Positions 37,460 through 45,838 of a DNA stretch of 64,000 bases are shown in pieces. The number at the start of each line of letters is the position of its first letter. Position 1 is the first letter of the stretch. The stretch spans positions 992,001-1,056,000 of the forward strand of contig SCPD01000002.1 in the NCBI GenBank assembly GCA_005502925.1, in the 5' to 3' direction. The position numbers were made by a program, and so were the translations under genes. This DNA is from Rhizobiales bacterium Y(2018) (GTDB lineage Bacteria > Pseudomonadota > Alphaproteobacteria > Rhizobiales > Aestuariivirgaceae). Below the pieces are notes generated by a model. The model had not been told where the DNA came from and did no database searches. It saw nothing but the letters and a program-made list of their open reading frames with translations.

Positions 37460-38068
37460 ATGCGCATGGCTCATAAACCCCGGACGGAGATGATCGCCGA
37501 GACGCGGGCGAAGCTGCTGACGGCGGCGCGCAAGGCCTTCGGCACCGTCGGCTACGCGGAAGCCTCGATGGATGACTTCACCGCCGAAGCCGGCCTGACC
37601 CGCGGCGCCCTCTATCATCATTTCGGCGACAAGAAGGGGCTGCTCCAGGCCGTCATTGCCGAGATCGACGCTGAGATGTCGGCGCGCATGAGCGCCGTCA
37701 CGCGCCAGGCGCCGTCGCGCTGGCAGGGCTTCGTCGATGAATGCGTGACCTATATCGAGATGGCGCTCGATCCCGAAATCCAGCGCATCATCCTGCGCGA
37801 TGGTCCCGCCGTCCTGGGCGATCCCTCGCAATGGTCGAGCCAGACCGCCTGCATTCGCAACATGACCGCGACACTCGAGAAACTGGTCGAGGAGGGGACG
37901 GTGCGCGCCATCGATCCCAAGGCCACGGCGCATATCCTCAATGGCACGATGCTCTATGCCTCGCTCCTCATCGCCAATGCCGAAGACCAGCGCAAGGCGT
38001 CGCAGGAGGCGGTGCGCGCCATGACGGCGATGCTCGACGGGCTTCTGGCCAAATCCGAGGCCGCCTGA
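37460..38068 (+). CDS. TetR-family repressor
   Basis: The N-terminal DNA-binding domain is clear: AKLLTAARKAFGTVGYAEAS, then DDFTAEAGLTRGALYHHFGD and KKGLLQAVI, the classic TetR helix-turn-helix. The C-terminal 130 residues form the helical ligand domain, resembling TetR_C of exporter regulators. It diverges from the MFS exporter gene with three operators between, so it very likely represses both genes until an inducer binds. Its stop overlaps the next gene by one base. Confidence 0.93.
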   Translation: MRMAHKPRTEMIAETRAKLLTAARKAFGTVGYAEASMDDFTAEAGLTRGALYHHFGDKKGLLQAVIAEIDAEMSARMSAVTRQAPSRWQGFVDECVTYIEMALDPEIQRIILRDGPAVLGDPSQWSSQTACIRNMTATLEKLVEEGTVRAIDPKATAHILNGTMLYASLLIANAEDQRKASQEAVRAMTAMLDGLLAKSEAA

Positions 38069-38745
38069 TGTGTAATCTCTACAAGCTCAACGCCAAGCCG
38101 GACCATCTGCGCGAGCTTCTGCGTTATGTCGAGGAGCATGATTTCCCGCCTCGTGCCTATGTGTCGCCGGGCAGCCCCATTGCCATCATCCGGGCGGAGA
38201 GGGACGGCATCCGCCATCTGGTCCTGGTGCGCTGGGGTTTCGTGCCATCCTGGGCGAAGGAAGTGACGCCGGGCAAACCACTCACCAATGCGAGAAGTGA
38301 AACCATCCTCGAAAAGGCATCTTTCAAGAACGCCATCCGTCGCCGGCGCTGCCTCATCCCGGCCGATGGCTTCTATGAATGGTCGGGACCCGAGGGCCGT
38401 AAGCAGGCCTATCACATCGCCCGCGCCGACGGAGCGCCCTTCGCCTTCGCCGGCATCTGGGAGCATTGGCAAGGGGCGGAGGGCAGCGAGCTCGAAACCG
38501 CGGCCATCGTCACGACCGAAGCTTTGCCGCCCATCGCACATCTGCATCATCGCATGCCGGTGATCGTGCCGCCCGATCTTCATGAAGACTGGCTCGCTAA
38601 TGACAGGGTCGAGGCGGACAAGGCTCTGGCCCTGGTGAAGGCGCATCCCGATCCGTCGCTCACTTTCGCACCGGTGACTCTCGAACGCCGGGCGCCGGCA
38701 CCCAAGCCACCGCCGCCGCCACCGGATCAGATGTCGCTGTTTTGA
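38068..38745 (+). CDS. SRAP-family abasic-site protein, second copy
   Basis: A 225-residue SRAP protein starting MCNLY, which exposes Cys2. Active-site residues are Asn74 in TNARSET, Glu104 in DGFYEW and His161 in HHRMPV. The C-terminus is a Pro-rich tail ending DQMSLF, a form resembling sliding-clamp binding peptides (QxxLF). It overlaps the tetR stop by one base, an odd partner, and no LexA box is near. It belongs to a subgroup different from the SRAP protein at 2818-3525. Confidence 0.93.
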   Translation: MCNLYKLNAKPDHLRELLRYVEEHDFPPRAYVSPGSPIAIIRAERDGIRHLVLVRWGFVPSWAKEVTPGKPLTNARSETILEKASFKNAIRRRRCLIPADGFYEWSGPEGRKQAYHIARADGAPFAFAGIWEHWQGAEGSELETAAIVTTEALPPIAHLHHRMPVIVPPDLHEDWLANDRVEADKALALVKAHPDPSLTFAPVTLERRAPAPKPPPPPPDQMSLF

Positions 38746-38751
38746 GAATGA

Positions 38752-39645
38752 CTACGCGCCGGTGAAGAGCCGGGAGAGCAGCCCGGCCGTCTGATCAGGC
38801 AATTCCTCCGGAAAGAAGTGCCCGCCGGCAAGCGCCTCACCTTGAACAGCCGTCGCCCATTTCCTCCATATTCCGACCGGACCACCGTCGTCCTCGTACC
38901 AGCTGCTGAGCGGTCCCTTGCCGCTCCACAGGACCAGGACTGGACAGATGATGCGTCGTCCCGCCATCCGGTCAGCCTCATCATGGTCGCGGTCGATGGC
39001 GGCGGCGGCGCGATATTCCTCGCAGATCGCATGCGCATGATCCGGATCGCGCAGAACATCGGCATAGGCCGAACGAATGTCGGAAGGGAACGTCCCGGAC
39101 GCCGAGCCCCAATTGTCGAGCGCATTGTCGATGATCGCTTCGGCGGCAGTGGTCAGAATGCATTCCGGGAGCGGTTCGGCCTGAGCCAAGAGCGACCACG
39201 GCCAGAAGCCGAGGGTGAAATCCGCATCGGCGCGATCCCAGGCCTCGCTCGTGGGGATGACGTCAAGCAGCGCTGTCTTGGTTACACGATCCGGATGGTC
39301 GAGCGCCATCCGATAAGCGACGCGCCCGCCACGATCATGACCGGCAACGGAAAATCTGGGAAACCCCAGCGTCTCCATAAGCGAGATCATGTCGTGTGCC
39401 ATGGTCCGCTTTGAATAAGGAGCATGATCGAGGGCCGAAGCCGGACAACCGCTTCGTCCATAACCCCTGAGATCCGCGCAGATGACCGTGAAGTGCCGCG
39501 CAAGCACGGGCGCCACGTCGCGCCACATCAGATGCGTTTGTGGAAAACCATGCAGGAGAAGAAGCGGTGGACCGCTCCCCGATCGGCGCACGAAGATGGA
39601 CGTATCGTTTGTGCTAATCTCCGCACTGTCGAAACCGTCGAACAT
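38752..39645 (-). CDS. alpha/beta hydrolase, haloacetate-dehalogenase-like
   Basis: The 297-residue protein has the alpha/beta hydrolase blocks LLLLHGFPQTHLMWRDVAP and DLRGYGRSG, and the nucleophile Asp in VAGHDRGGRVAYRMALDHP. The late His is in LAGGHFFPEE. Asp at the nucleophile elbow, with the HDRGGR sequence, is characteristic of fluoroacetate/haloacetate dehalogenases and epoxide hydrolases. ATG 39645 follows GGGAGG. The exact substrate is open; several members of this group have no dehalogenase activity. Confidence 0.85.
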   Translation of the reverse strand: MFDGFDSAEISTNDTSIFVRRSGSGPPLLLLHGFPQTHLMWRDVAPVLARHFTVICADLRGYGRSGCPASALDHAPYSKRTMAHDMISLMETLGFPRFSVAGHDRGGRVAYRMALDHPDRVTKTALLDVIPTSEAWDRADADFTLGFWPWSLLAQAEPLPECILTTAAEAIIDNALDNWGSASGTFPSDIRSAYADVLRDPDHAHAICEEYRAAAAIDRDHDEADRMAGRRIICPVLVLWSGKGPLSSWYEDDGGPVGIWRKWATAVQGEALAGGHFFPEELPDQTAGLLSRLFTGA

Positions 39646-39714
39646 CGTGCCTCCCAGACGCAGGCCACCAGGGCTGCGTCTGAGATAACGTATCAAGAGT
39701 GATGCGGTTCCGGG

Positions 39715-40092
39715 TTATGCCGGCTCGACCTCGAGCCCGGCATCGGCGGCATCCTTGAAACCACCGAGATTGTGGACATTCGTATAGCCCATATCCTTCA
39801 GCACCTTTCCGGCGAGCGCCGAACGGCCGCCCGAGGCGCAATAGAGAATGACCGGCCGGTCCTTGCGGAACTGCGGGTCGTGGTAGGGCGTATCGGCGTC
39901 GGCGCGGAATTCGATCATGCCGCGCGACACATGGACCGCGCCCTTGAGCTTGCCGGTCTTGGCGACCTCGGTACCATCGCGCACATCGACGACGAGCGCG
40001 TCCTTGGCCATGAGCTTGCGTGCTTCATCGGCGCTGATCTTCGGCACCGCCTCATTGGCGGCGGCCATCAGTTGCTTCACGGAAGTGGTCAT
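39715..40092 (-). CDS. single-domain rhodanese-like protein
   Basis: Rhodaneses transfer sulfane sulfur through an active-site Cys persulfide. The 125-residue cytosolic protein begins at ATG 40092 behind AGGAGAG. Its domain has ISADEARKLM, LVVDVRDGTEVA, HVSRGMIEFR and the catalytic loop ILYCASGGRSA, with the Cys and the following positive-dipole loop intact. It ends GGFKDAADAGLEVE. Single-domain forms serve thiosulfate detoxification or sulfur relay; the neighbours do not indicate which. Confidence 0.9.
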   Translation of the reverse strand: MTTSVKQLMAAANEAVPKISADEARKLMAKDALVVDVRDGTEVAKTGKLKGAVHVSRGMIEFRADADTPYHDPQFRKDRPVILYCASGGRSALAGKVLKDMGYTNVHNLGGFKDAADAGLEVEPA

Positions 40093-40206
40093 TTTCTCTC
40101 TCCTGTTAAGGGCCGCCCCCCTCTTCGAGGGAATAGTGACAAAGACACGACCCGCCGTCATCCCCTTTCGAAGGGATGCCGGCGGGGAATGGCGATGAAT
40201 GCGCGC

Positions 40207-41136
40207 TCAGGCCGGGAAATCGAAGAGCGTATTGGGGAGCTTCTCCTCGAACACGCTGGTATTGTCGACGGGACCCGTGCGCTGGCGCTCGACCAATGTG
40301 CCGTCCTGGCCGAAATAGAATTTGATGCCGGCGAAAATCTGCGTCTCCTCGCTGTCGAAGCGGAACTCAGTGCCGAAATCGAGGTCGTGATTGCGTTCGG
40401 CATAACGCGCGCCGGCGAATAGCGAAAGTCCTTGATCCCAGACGAGATACTCGGCTTCGCCCGAGATGGCATAGCCGGTGAGATCCCCGTCATCGCCGAA
40501 AAAGCCGGTATCCGCGAAGAGGACATCTCCGCGCAGCATTAGACTCACATCGGGCGTGGCGTAGAATCGTCCATATGTGGCGAGTTCGAAGCCGGATTGA
40601 TCAATGTCGAAGTTCGAATCGGAATCGCCATTGTGATAGGCGGCATTGCCGCCGATTGTGAAACTCTCTCCGAGATACAGCTCGCCGAACAGGCCGATAC
40701 GAAACACATCGATGTCGATGCCCGATATGTTCTGCGAGATCCACGACGCCTGCACGCCCGCGGCCCAGTTCGCTGGATCCCGGTAGAACAACGCGCCGCC
40801 AATATGGGAGGAGCCGCGATCGACGTTGTTTTCGTCGCCGAAATCGAACTCGTAATCACCTGAATGTCCGTAATAGGCGATATCCACCTGAATGTTGAGG
40901 CCGCCGCAGGTCGCGAGACCGGCGCCTTCGCCGAACGGCGTCGTCCAATCGACATCGACCTGATCTTCGCCATTGAAGTCCAGCTCCTGCCAGTCGAGCA
41001 TGATGCCGGCCATGACCGACCCGGACAGGCTGCAGCCGGAATCTTCGAGATCGGCAGCCTGAGCGGCCGGTGCCGCCATGAGGAACAGTGCTGCGGTCGC
41101 CGCACTGGCCATCAGTCTGATTGTCCTGGTCATCAT
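40207..41136 (-). CDS. exported outer-membrane beta-barrel protein
   Basis: A 309-residue protein with a Sec signal peptide (RLMASAATAALFLMAAPAAQA) and a mature start ADLEDSGCSLSGSV. The rest alternates aromatic and polar residues in strand pairs (YGRFYATPDVSLMLRGDVLF; GEAEYLVWDQGLSLFAGARY), typical of a 10-14 strand barrel. The last strand IFAGIKFYF comes 40 residues before a disordered tail, not at the very end as usual. Acidic loops (DFGDENNVD) may bind cations. Not a member of a porin family that I can name. Confidence 0.75.
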   Translation of the reverse strand: MMTRTIRLMASAATAALFLMAAPAAQAADLEDSGCSLSGSVMAGIMLDWQELDFNGEDQVDVDWTTPFGEGAGLATCGGLNIQVDIAYYGHSGDYEFDFGDENNVDRGSSHIGGALFYRDPANWAAGVQASWISQNISGIDIDVFRIGLFGELYLGESFTIGGNAAYHNGDSDSNFDIDQSGFELATYGRFYATPDVSLMLRGDVLFADTGFFGDDGDLTGYAISGEAEYLVWDQGLSLFAGARYAERNHDLDFGTEFRFDSEETQIFAGIKFYFGQDGTLVERQRTGPVDNTSVFEEKLPNTLFDFPA

Positions 41137-41397
41137 TTCCCCCGCTGAATCGCGCGCTCAGGGCGAGAAAATACTGATGGCATCATGCGTCATCAATGAC
41201 GAAGGGAAGGATGGTCGTCAGTTTTGTCTGATGTGTTGTGAAATGGCAACAGATAGTTGCGCTGGGGAGAAGAAATTCGCGATAAGCATCAGAACAGTTC
41301 ACTCGAGACAAAGTCAAACGCCGTGATTCCCGGATATGTTTGAGGAAAGCTTGAGGCGGAGTCCATAAACTGGACTCTGTCCGCGTCGGCGGCCGGT

Positions 41398-42489
41398 CTA
41401 CTGCGCGCCGGTCTGGCCGCGATGCCGGAGGAAATGATCGGCGAGGACGATGGCGAGCATGGCTTCGCCCACCGGCACAGCGCGGATGCCGACGCATGGG
41501 TCGTGGCGGCCGGTGGTGACGATATCGGTGTTTTCGCCCGTCGCCGTCACCGTCTTGCGCGGCGACAGGATCGATGAGGTCGGCTTGACGGCGAAGCGCA
41601 CAACGATCTCCTGGCCGGTCGAGATGCCACCCAATATGCCGCCCGCGTGATTGGTGCTGAATTCGGCCTTGCCATGGCGCATGCGCATCTCATCGGCATT
41701 CTCCTCGCCCCCGAGCAGGGCGGCGGCGAAGCCGGCGCCGATCTCGACGCCCTTCACCGCATTGATGCTCATCATCGCGGCGGCAATGTCCTGGTCGAGC
41801 TTGCCATAAATCGGCGCGCCCCAGCCGGGAGGCACACCTGTGGCCACCACTTCGACGATGGCGCCGGCGGATGAGCCAGCCTTGCGCACCTCGTCGAGGT
41901 AGCCCGACCACGGCTGCACGGCCGATGCATCGGGCGTGAAAAAGGGATTGCGGTCAACCTCGTCCCAGTTCCAATGGGTGCGGTCGATCTTATGCGGGCC
42001 GATCTGGATGAGCGCGCCGCGCACCGTCACATTCGGGATGATCTTGCGGGCAATGGCGCCGGCGGCCACTCGCGCGGCCGTCTCGCGCGCTGACGAGCGC
42101 CCGCCGCCGCGATAGTCGCGCACGCCATATTTGGCGAAATAGGTGAAGTCGGCATGGCCCGGGCGGAATTTGTCGCGGATCGCCGAATAGTCCTTGGAGC
42201 GCTGGTCGACATTCTCGATGAGGAGCGCGATCGGTGTGCCGGTGGTGATATGTCCGCCGGTGCGTTCATCCTCGAAGACGCCGGAAAGAATCTTCACTTC
42301 GTCCGGCTCACGCCGTTGCGTCGTGAAGCGCGACTGGCCCGGTTTGCGCTTGTCGAGATAGGCCTGGATTTCCGCGGTGGTGAGCTGGATGCCGGGCGGA
42401 CAGCCGTCGACCACGCAGCCGAGCGCCGGCCCATGGCTTTCACCAAAGGTCGTCATCCGGAACATATGGCCGAAGCTGTTATAAGACAT
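41398..42489 (-). CDS. aroC: chorismate synthase
   Basis: AroC forms chorismate from 5-enolpyruvylshikimate-3-phosphate with reduced FMN, the last shared step to aromatic amino acids. The 363-residue protein starts [20 protein letters not shown], whose GESHG motif is near-invariant. Further blocks are [46 protein letters not shown] and [12 protein letters not shown]. Length and order of motifs are normal. Confidence 0.97.
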   Translation of the reverse strand: MSYNSFGHMFRMTTFGESHGPALGCVVDGCPPGIQLTTAEIQAYLDKRKPGQSRFTTQRREPDEVKILSGVFEDERTGGHITTGTPIALLIENVDQRSKDYSAIRDKFRPGHADFTYFAKYGVRDYRGGGRSSARETAARVAAGAIARKIIPNVTVRGALIQIGPHKIDRTHWNWDEVDRNPFFTPDASAVQPWSGYLDEVRKAGSSAGAIVEVVATGVPPGWGAPIYGKLDQDIAAAMMSINAVKGVEIGAGFAAALLGGEENADEMRMRHGKAEFSTNHAGGILGGISTGQEIVVRFAVKPTSSILSPRKTVTATGENTDIVTTGRHDPCVGIRAVPVGEAMLAIVLADHFLRHRGQTGAQ

Positions 42490-42580
42490 GGGGCAACTGA
42501 TTAGAGCAAGTTCCGCCAAAGTTGAAGACTTTGGCGACAAGGATTTGCTCAAATATTAATCTGGCGCAATGGCGGTGGCG

Positions 42581-43213
42581 TCAAATACCTATGCCGGTCG
42601 CCGTGTTGCTCGCCGGATGGCCCGAACTGTCGAACCAGTCGATGCGCCCGTCCTGGAGCCGGCAAAAATGACCTTGCGGCGTCGGCATCTTTACCATCTC
42701 GGCGGGTTTGAGGCTGGAGACGAGGCCGATGAGGCAGCGCCCGATGGCGCCATGCGCGACGATGACCGTCGGCCCGTCAAGCCGGCCGATCCATTGTTTG
42801 ACCCGCTCGAGGCCTTCTTCATAACTTTCGCCATCCGGCGGGCGCCAGCGGAAGCGCTCGGTCAGATCTTTTGGATAGTTCGGGCTGGTCTTGAGGTCCT
42901 TGAAATAATGGCCCTCCCAGATGCCGAAAGCGAGCTCGAGCATCGCCGGTTCGATCTCAGCCTTGCTGGCGGGGTGGTCGAACTCGCGCGCCAGATAGCC
43001 CATGGTCTGGCGCGTGCGCGTCAGCGGGCTCGTCACGAAGAGGTCGACTTTCGTCTTGCCGAGGAAGTTTTTCAGGCCGCGCGAAATGGCGACTGCCTGC
43101 TGGTGGCCGGTGTCGTTGAGCGGAATGTCGATCTGGCCCTGGATGCGGCCTTCGAGATTCCAGTCGGTTTCGCCGTGGCGGATGAAATAGATCGGCGGAT
43201 TGGGCTCAATCAC
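42581..43213 (-). CDS. histidine phosphatase (phosphoglycerate-mutase-like)
   Basis: A 210-residue member of the histidine phosphatase superfamily. The phospho-acceptor is in IYFIRHGETDWNLEG (RHG, His13). FVTSPLTRTRQTM contains the usual paired Arg, and the second His is in VIVAHGAIGR. Substrates in the family range from phosphoglycerate to alpha-ribazole phosphate and small phosphoesters. Its start overlaps the end of fabI by eight bases, so fabI and this gene are cotranscribed. Confidence 0.9.
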   Translation of the reverse strand: MIEPNPPIYFIRHGETDWNLEGRIQGQIDIPLNDTGHQQAVAISRGLKNFLGKTKVDLFVTSPLTRTRQTMGYLAREFDHPASKAEIEPAMLELAFGIWEGHYFKDLKTSPNYPKDLTERFRWRPPDGESYEEGLERVKQWIGRLDGPTVIVAHGAIGRCLIGLVSSLKPAEMVKMPTPQGHFCRLQDGRIDWFDSSGHPASNTATGIGI

Positions 43214-44030
43214 CGTTTTGCGCGACCGTGATGTCGGGAGCTTCGGGATTCTTCATGCCGACAATGTGGTAGCCGGCATCGACATGCAGGATATCGCCGG
43301 TGACGCCGCGGCCGAGTTCGGACAGAAGATAGAGGCCCGAATCGCCGACCTCGTCGATGGTCACGGTGCGCCGGAGCGGCGAGTTGTATTCGTTCCATTT
43401 GAGGATGTAGCGGAAGTCGCCGATGCCTGAGGCGGCAAGCGTCTTGATCGGGCCGGCTGAGATGGCATTGACGCGGATATTCTTGGGGCCGAGATCGGCC
43501 GCCATGTACCGCACCGAAGCCTCGAGCGCCGCCTTGGCCACGCCCATCACATTGTAATGCGGCATCCATTTCTCCGCCCCGTAATAGGTGAGGGTGAGGA
43601 GGGAGCCGCCTTTGCTCATGAGCTTCTCGGCCCGCTGCGCGATGGCGGTGAAGCTGTAGCAGGAAATGAACATCGTCTTGGTGAAGTTGTCGGCCGACGT
43701 GTCGACATAGCGGCCGGTGAGCTCGTCCTTGTCGGAGAAGGCGATGGCATGGACGACGAAATCGAGCTCGCCCCATTCTTTGCCGATGGTGGCGAAGGTC
43801 TGGTCGACGGAAGCCATGTCGGTCACGTCGCAAGGCAGCACGAGTTTGGAGCCGATGCCGGCGGCGAGCGGCTCGACCCGCTTCTTGAGCGCGTCGCCCT
43901 GATAGGTGAAGGCGAGTTCGGCGCCATGGCGCGCGCAGGCCTGGGCGATGCCCCAGCCGATCGACCGGTTGTTGGCCACACCCATGATGAGGCCGCGCTT
44001 GCCGGCCATTAAGCCTTTGAATTCACTCAT
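43206..44030 (-). CDS. fabI: enoyl-[acyl-carrier-protein] reductase (NADH), FabI type
   Basis: FabI reduces trans-2-enoyl-ACP in each cycle of fatty acid synthesis. The 274-residue protein has KRGLIMGVANNRSIGWGIAQ (nucleotide-binding turn of the FabI type), LVLPCDVTD and FVVHAIAFSDKDELTGRYVD. The catalytic TYYGAEKWMPHYNVMGVAKA follows, with Tyr and Lys spaced as Y-x6-K, and then AISAGPIKTLAASGI. This is the class targeted by triclosan-like inhibitors. Confidence 0.96.
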   Translation of the reverse strand: MSEFKGLMAGKRGLIMGVANNRSIGWGIAQACARHGAELAFTYQGDALKKRVEPLAAGIGSKLVLPCDVTDMASVDQTFATIGKEWGELDFVVHAIAFSDKDELTGRYVDTSADNFTKTMFISCYSFTAIAQRAEKLMSKGGSLLTLTYYGAEKWMPHYNVMGVAKAALEASVRYMAADLGPKNIRVNAISAGPIKTLAASGIGDFRYILKWNEYNSPLRRTVTIDEVGDSGLYLLSELGRGVTGDILHVDAGYHIVGMKNPEAPDITVAQNGD

Positions 44031-44125
44031 GATTCGCCTTGATTGCGCGAGAGGGGCCGAGGTTGCCTCGGCGGCGCGTTTCTGGCACAGATGTTTTCAG
44101 AGGTCCACCTTTAAAGACATACAAT

Positions 44126-45028
44126 TTATGTTGCGAAATATTGTGTGTGGGGCCCGTGCGTGTCCTGGCGGACCAGCCCGCGCTCGATCAGATGCTCGAT
44201 ATGGGCGAGTGTCGAAAGCCCGGCTGCCGCATGGAGGCGGGGGTCGATGTCGGCATAATTGGCCTTGACGATCTCCGCGATGCTTCGGTCGCCGGCCCGG
44301 AGCCTCGCCAATATGGCCTCCTCGCGCATCTTCCGGTGCACCAGATAGGCCCGCACCAGCGACTTCGGTTCGGCCCGCGACGGCCCGTGGGCTGGATGAT
44401 AGAGGGCGTCGTCACGGTCCAGCAGAAGCCGCAGCGAGGCGAAATACTGGCCCATATTGCCGTCCGGCGGCGCGATCACGCTGGTCGCCCAGGCCATGAC
44501 GTGGTCACCGCAGAACAGCGTTTTTTCCTGGGCCAGCGCATAGCTCATATGGTTCGACATATGCCCCGGCGTGAACACGCCCTCGAGGGCCCAGCCTTTG
44601 CCGGTGATCGCCTCGCCATGCCGCAGTTTGATATCGGGGTTGAAATCGGCATCGATGCTGGCATCGAGCCGGGGCAGGCCGGAATCGGATGATTCGGGGC
44701 GTGTAACCGCGCCATAACCGACCAGCGTCGCGCCAGTCGCCGCCTTGAGGCGGCGCGCCAATGGCGAATGGTCGAGATGGCTATGCGTCACCAATATGTG
44801 GCTGACGGTTTCGCCGCGGACCGCGGCGAGCAGCGCCGCCAGATGCTGGTCGCTGTCCGGGCCCGGATCGATGATCGCCACCTCGCCGCGCCCGACGATG
44901 AAGCTTGCCGTGCCCTTGAAGGTGAAAGGTCCCGGATTGTCGGCCAGGACGCGCCGGACGAGCGGCGACAGCTCCATGGCCGGGCCAGATTCTATGTTGA
45001 AATCGCGGTCGAAACTGAGGGATACCAT
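44126..45028 (-). CDS. MBL-fold metallo-hydrolase (LACTB2-like)
   Basis: The 300-residue protein has the metallo-beta-lactamase zinc motifs: ILVTHSHLDHSPLARRL (HxHxDH), GVFTPGHMSNHMSYAL and LFCGDHVMAW. A later HPAHGPSRAEP and a C-terminal winged-helix-like tail (YADIDPRLHAAAGLSTLAHI) are typical of the LACTB2/glyoxalase-II-like branch. The longer start (MVSLSFDRDFN) matches relatives, whose N-termini read similarly before LSPLVRRVLADNPGPFTF. Possible RNA or thioester hydrolase; substrate not known. Confidence 0.88.
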   Translation of the reverse strand: MVSLSFDRDFNIESGPAMELSPLVRRVLADNPGPFTFKGTASFIVGRGEVAIIDPGPDSDQHLAALLAAVRGETVSHILVTHSHLDHSPLARRLKAATGATLVGYGAVTRPESSDSGLPRLDASIDADFNPDIKLRHGEAITGKGWALEGVFTPGHMSNHMSYALAQEKTLFCGDHVMAWATSVIAPPDGNMGQYFASLRLLLDRDDALYHPAHGPSRAEPKSLVRAYLVHRKMREEAILARLRAGDRSIAEIVKANYADIDPRLHAAAGLSTLAHIEHLIERGLVRQDTHGPHTQYFAT

Positions 45029-45119
45029 CGGGCCGAAAGATCAGTTGTGAGCCAAACGCGCCGGCTCTATATTTTGCAGCGCGTTCACGGGGTTAAATAG
45101 TCAACAAACGAGGGCATAG

Positions 45120-45692
45120 ATGACCACATCGACGACAACACTGGCAAGCCGCGTCTGGCCGGTATCGGGTTCATGGACGAAGCAGGCGCTCCTCGTGGTG
45201 CTGGGCAGCCTCTTCATCGCGATTTGCGCGCAGATCACCATCCACCTGCCGCTGGTGCCGGTGACGATGCAGACATTCGCCGTCCTGGCCGTCGGCGCGG
45301 CATTCGGCTTCCGCCTCGGCGCGGCCGCGGTGACGCTCTATCTGATCGAAGGCTTGGCCGGCCTGCCGGTCTTCGCCGAGTTCCGCGCCGGTATGCCGGT
45401 GCTTCTGGGACCGACCGGCGGTTATCTCGTCGGCTTCGTGCTCGCCGCCGCATTGGTCGGCTGGTTTGCCGAACGGGGCTATGACCGCCGCGTGCTCAGC
45501 ATGTTCGGCGTGATGATGCTCGGCGCTGCCGTGCTCTACATTCCGGGTCTTCTGTGGCTCGGCTACGCCTTCACCGGTTTCGACAAGGCGCTCGAGCTCG
45601 GCCTCTATCCCTTCCTGTGGGGCGACATGCTGAAGGCGGGTCTGGCGGCGGTGGCATTCCCGACCGCCTGGAGCTTCCTCTCCAAGCGCTGA
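45120..45692 (+). CDS. bioY: biotin transporter BioY (ECF S-component)
   Basis: BioY is the substrate-binding membrane subunit of the biotin ECF transporter. The 190-residue protein has six hydrophobic helices and the family blocks ITIHLPLVPVTMQTFAVLAV, LYLIEGLAGLPVFAEFR and GPTGGYLVGFVLAAALVGWF. Neither bioM nor bioN is adjacent, so it acts alone or with a shared module elsewhere. I looked for a BioR operator upstream and saw no convincing one. A terminator follows. Confidence 0.93.
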   Translation: MTTSTTTLASRVWPVSGSWTKQALLVVLGSLFIAICAQITIHLPLVPVTMQTFAVLAVGAAFGFRLGAAAVTLYLIEGLAGLPVFAEFRAGMPVLLGPTGGYLVGFVLAAALVGWFAERGYDRRVLSMFGVMMLGAAVLYIPGLLWLGYAFTGFDKALELGLYPFLWGDMLKAGLAAVAFPTAWSFLSKR

Positions 45693-45701
45693 GATGATGC
45701 G

Positions 45702-45735
45702 GGGGCGCGGTCTTTCCCGCGCCCCTGTTATTTCG
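45702..45735 (+). terminator. bioY terminator
   Basis: GGGGCGCGG (45702-45710) pairs with CCGCGCCCC (45717-45725), loop TCTTTC, followed by TGTTATTT. Confidence 0.65.
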
Positions 45736-45743
45736 CTTCCGCT

Positions 45744-45838
45744 GTAGATCCCTGATATTCCTCTGTTAATCCGCTGATATTCCCCTGTAAATTCCGTTGT
45801 AAATTCGAAGGCGGTTCCGCTGTTATCCGCTGATAGCG
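45744..45838. repeat. iterated TTCCCCTGTAAAT-like short repeat, block 2
   Basis: On the minus strand the units read GGAATTTACA, GGGGAATATCA, GCGGATTAACA, GAGGAATATCA and GGGATCTACA in succession, about 11 bases each, diverging outward. Related units form block 1 at 19300-19385. This block lies after the bioY terminator and reaches into the last codons of the convergent TPR gene. Confidence 0.55.

Noticed and set aside
45030-45120. BioR operator or riboswitch before bioY
   Set aside because: No TTATMKATAA-like palindrome or conserved RNA fold is visible in the short leader.
45744-45838. CRISPR array
   Set aside because: Units are about 11 bases, degenerate and without spacers; no cas genes are present.
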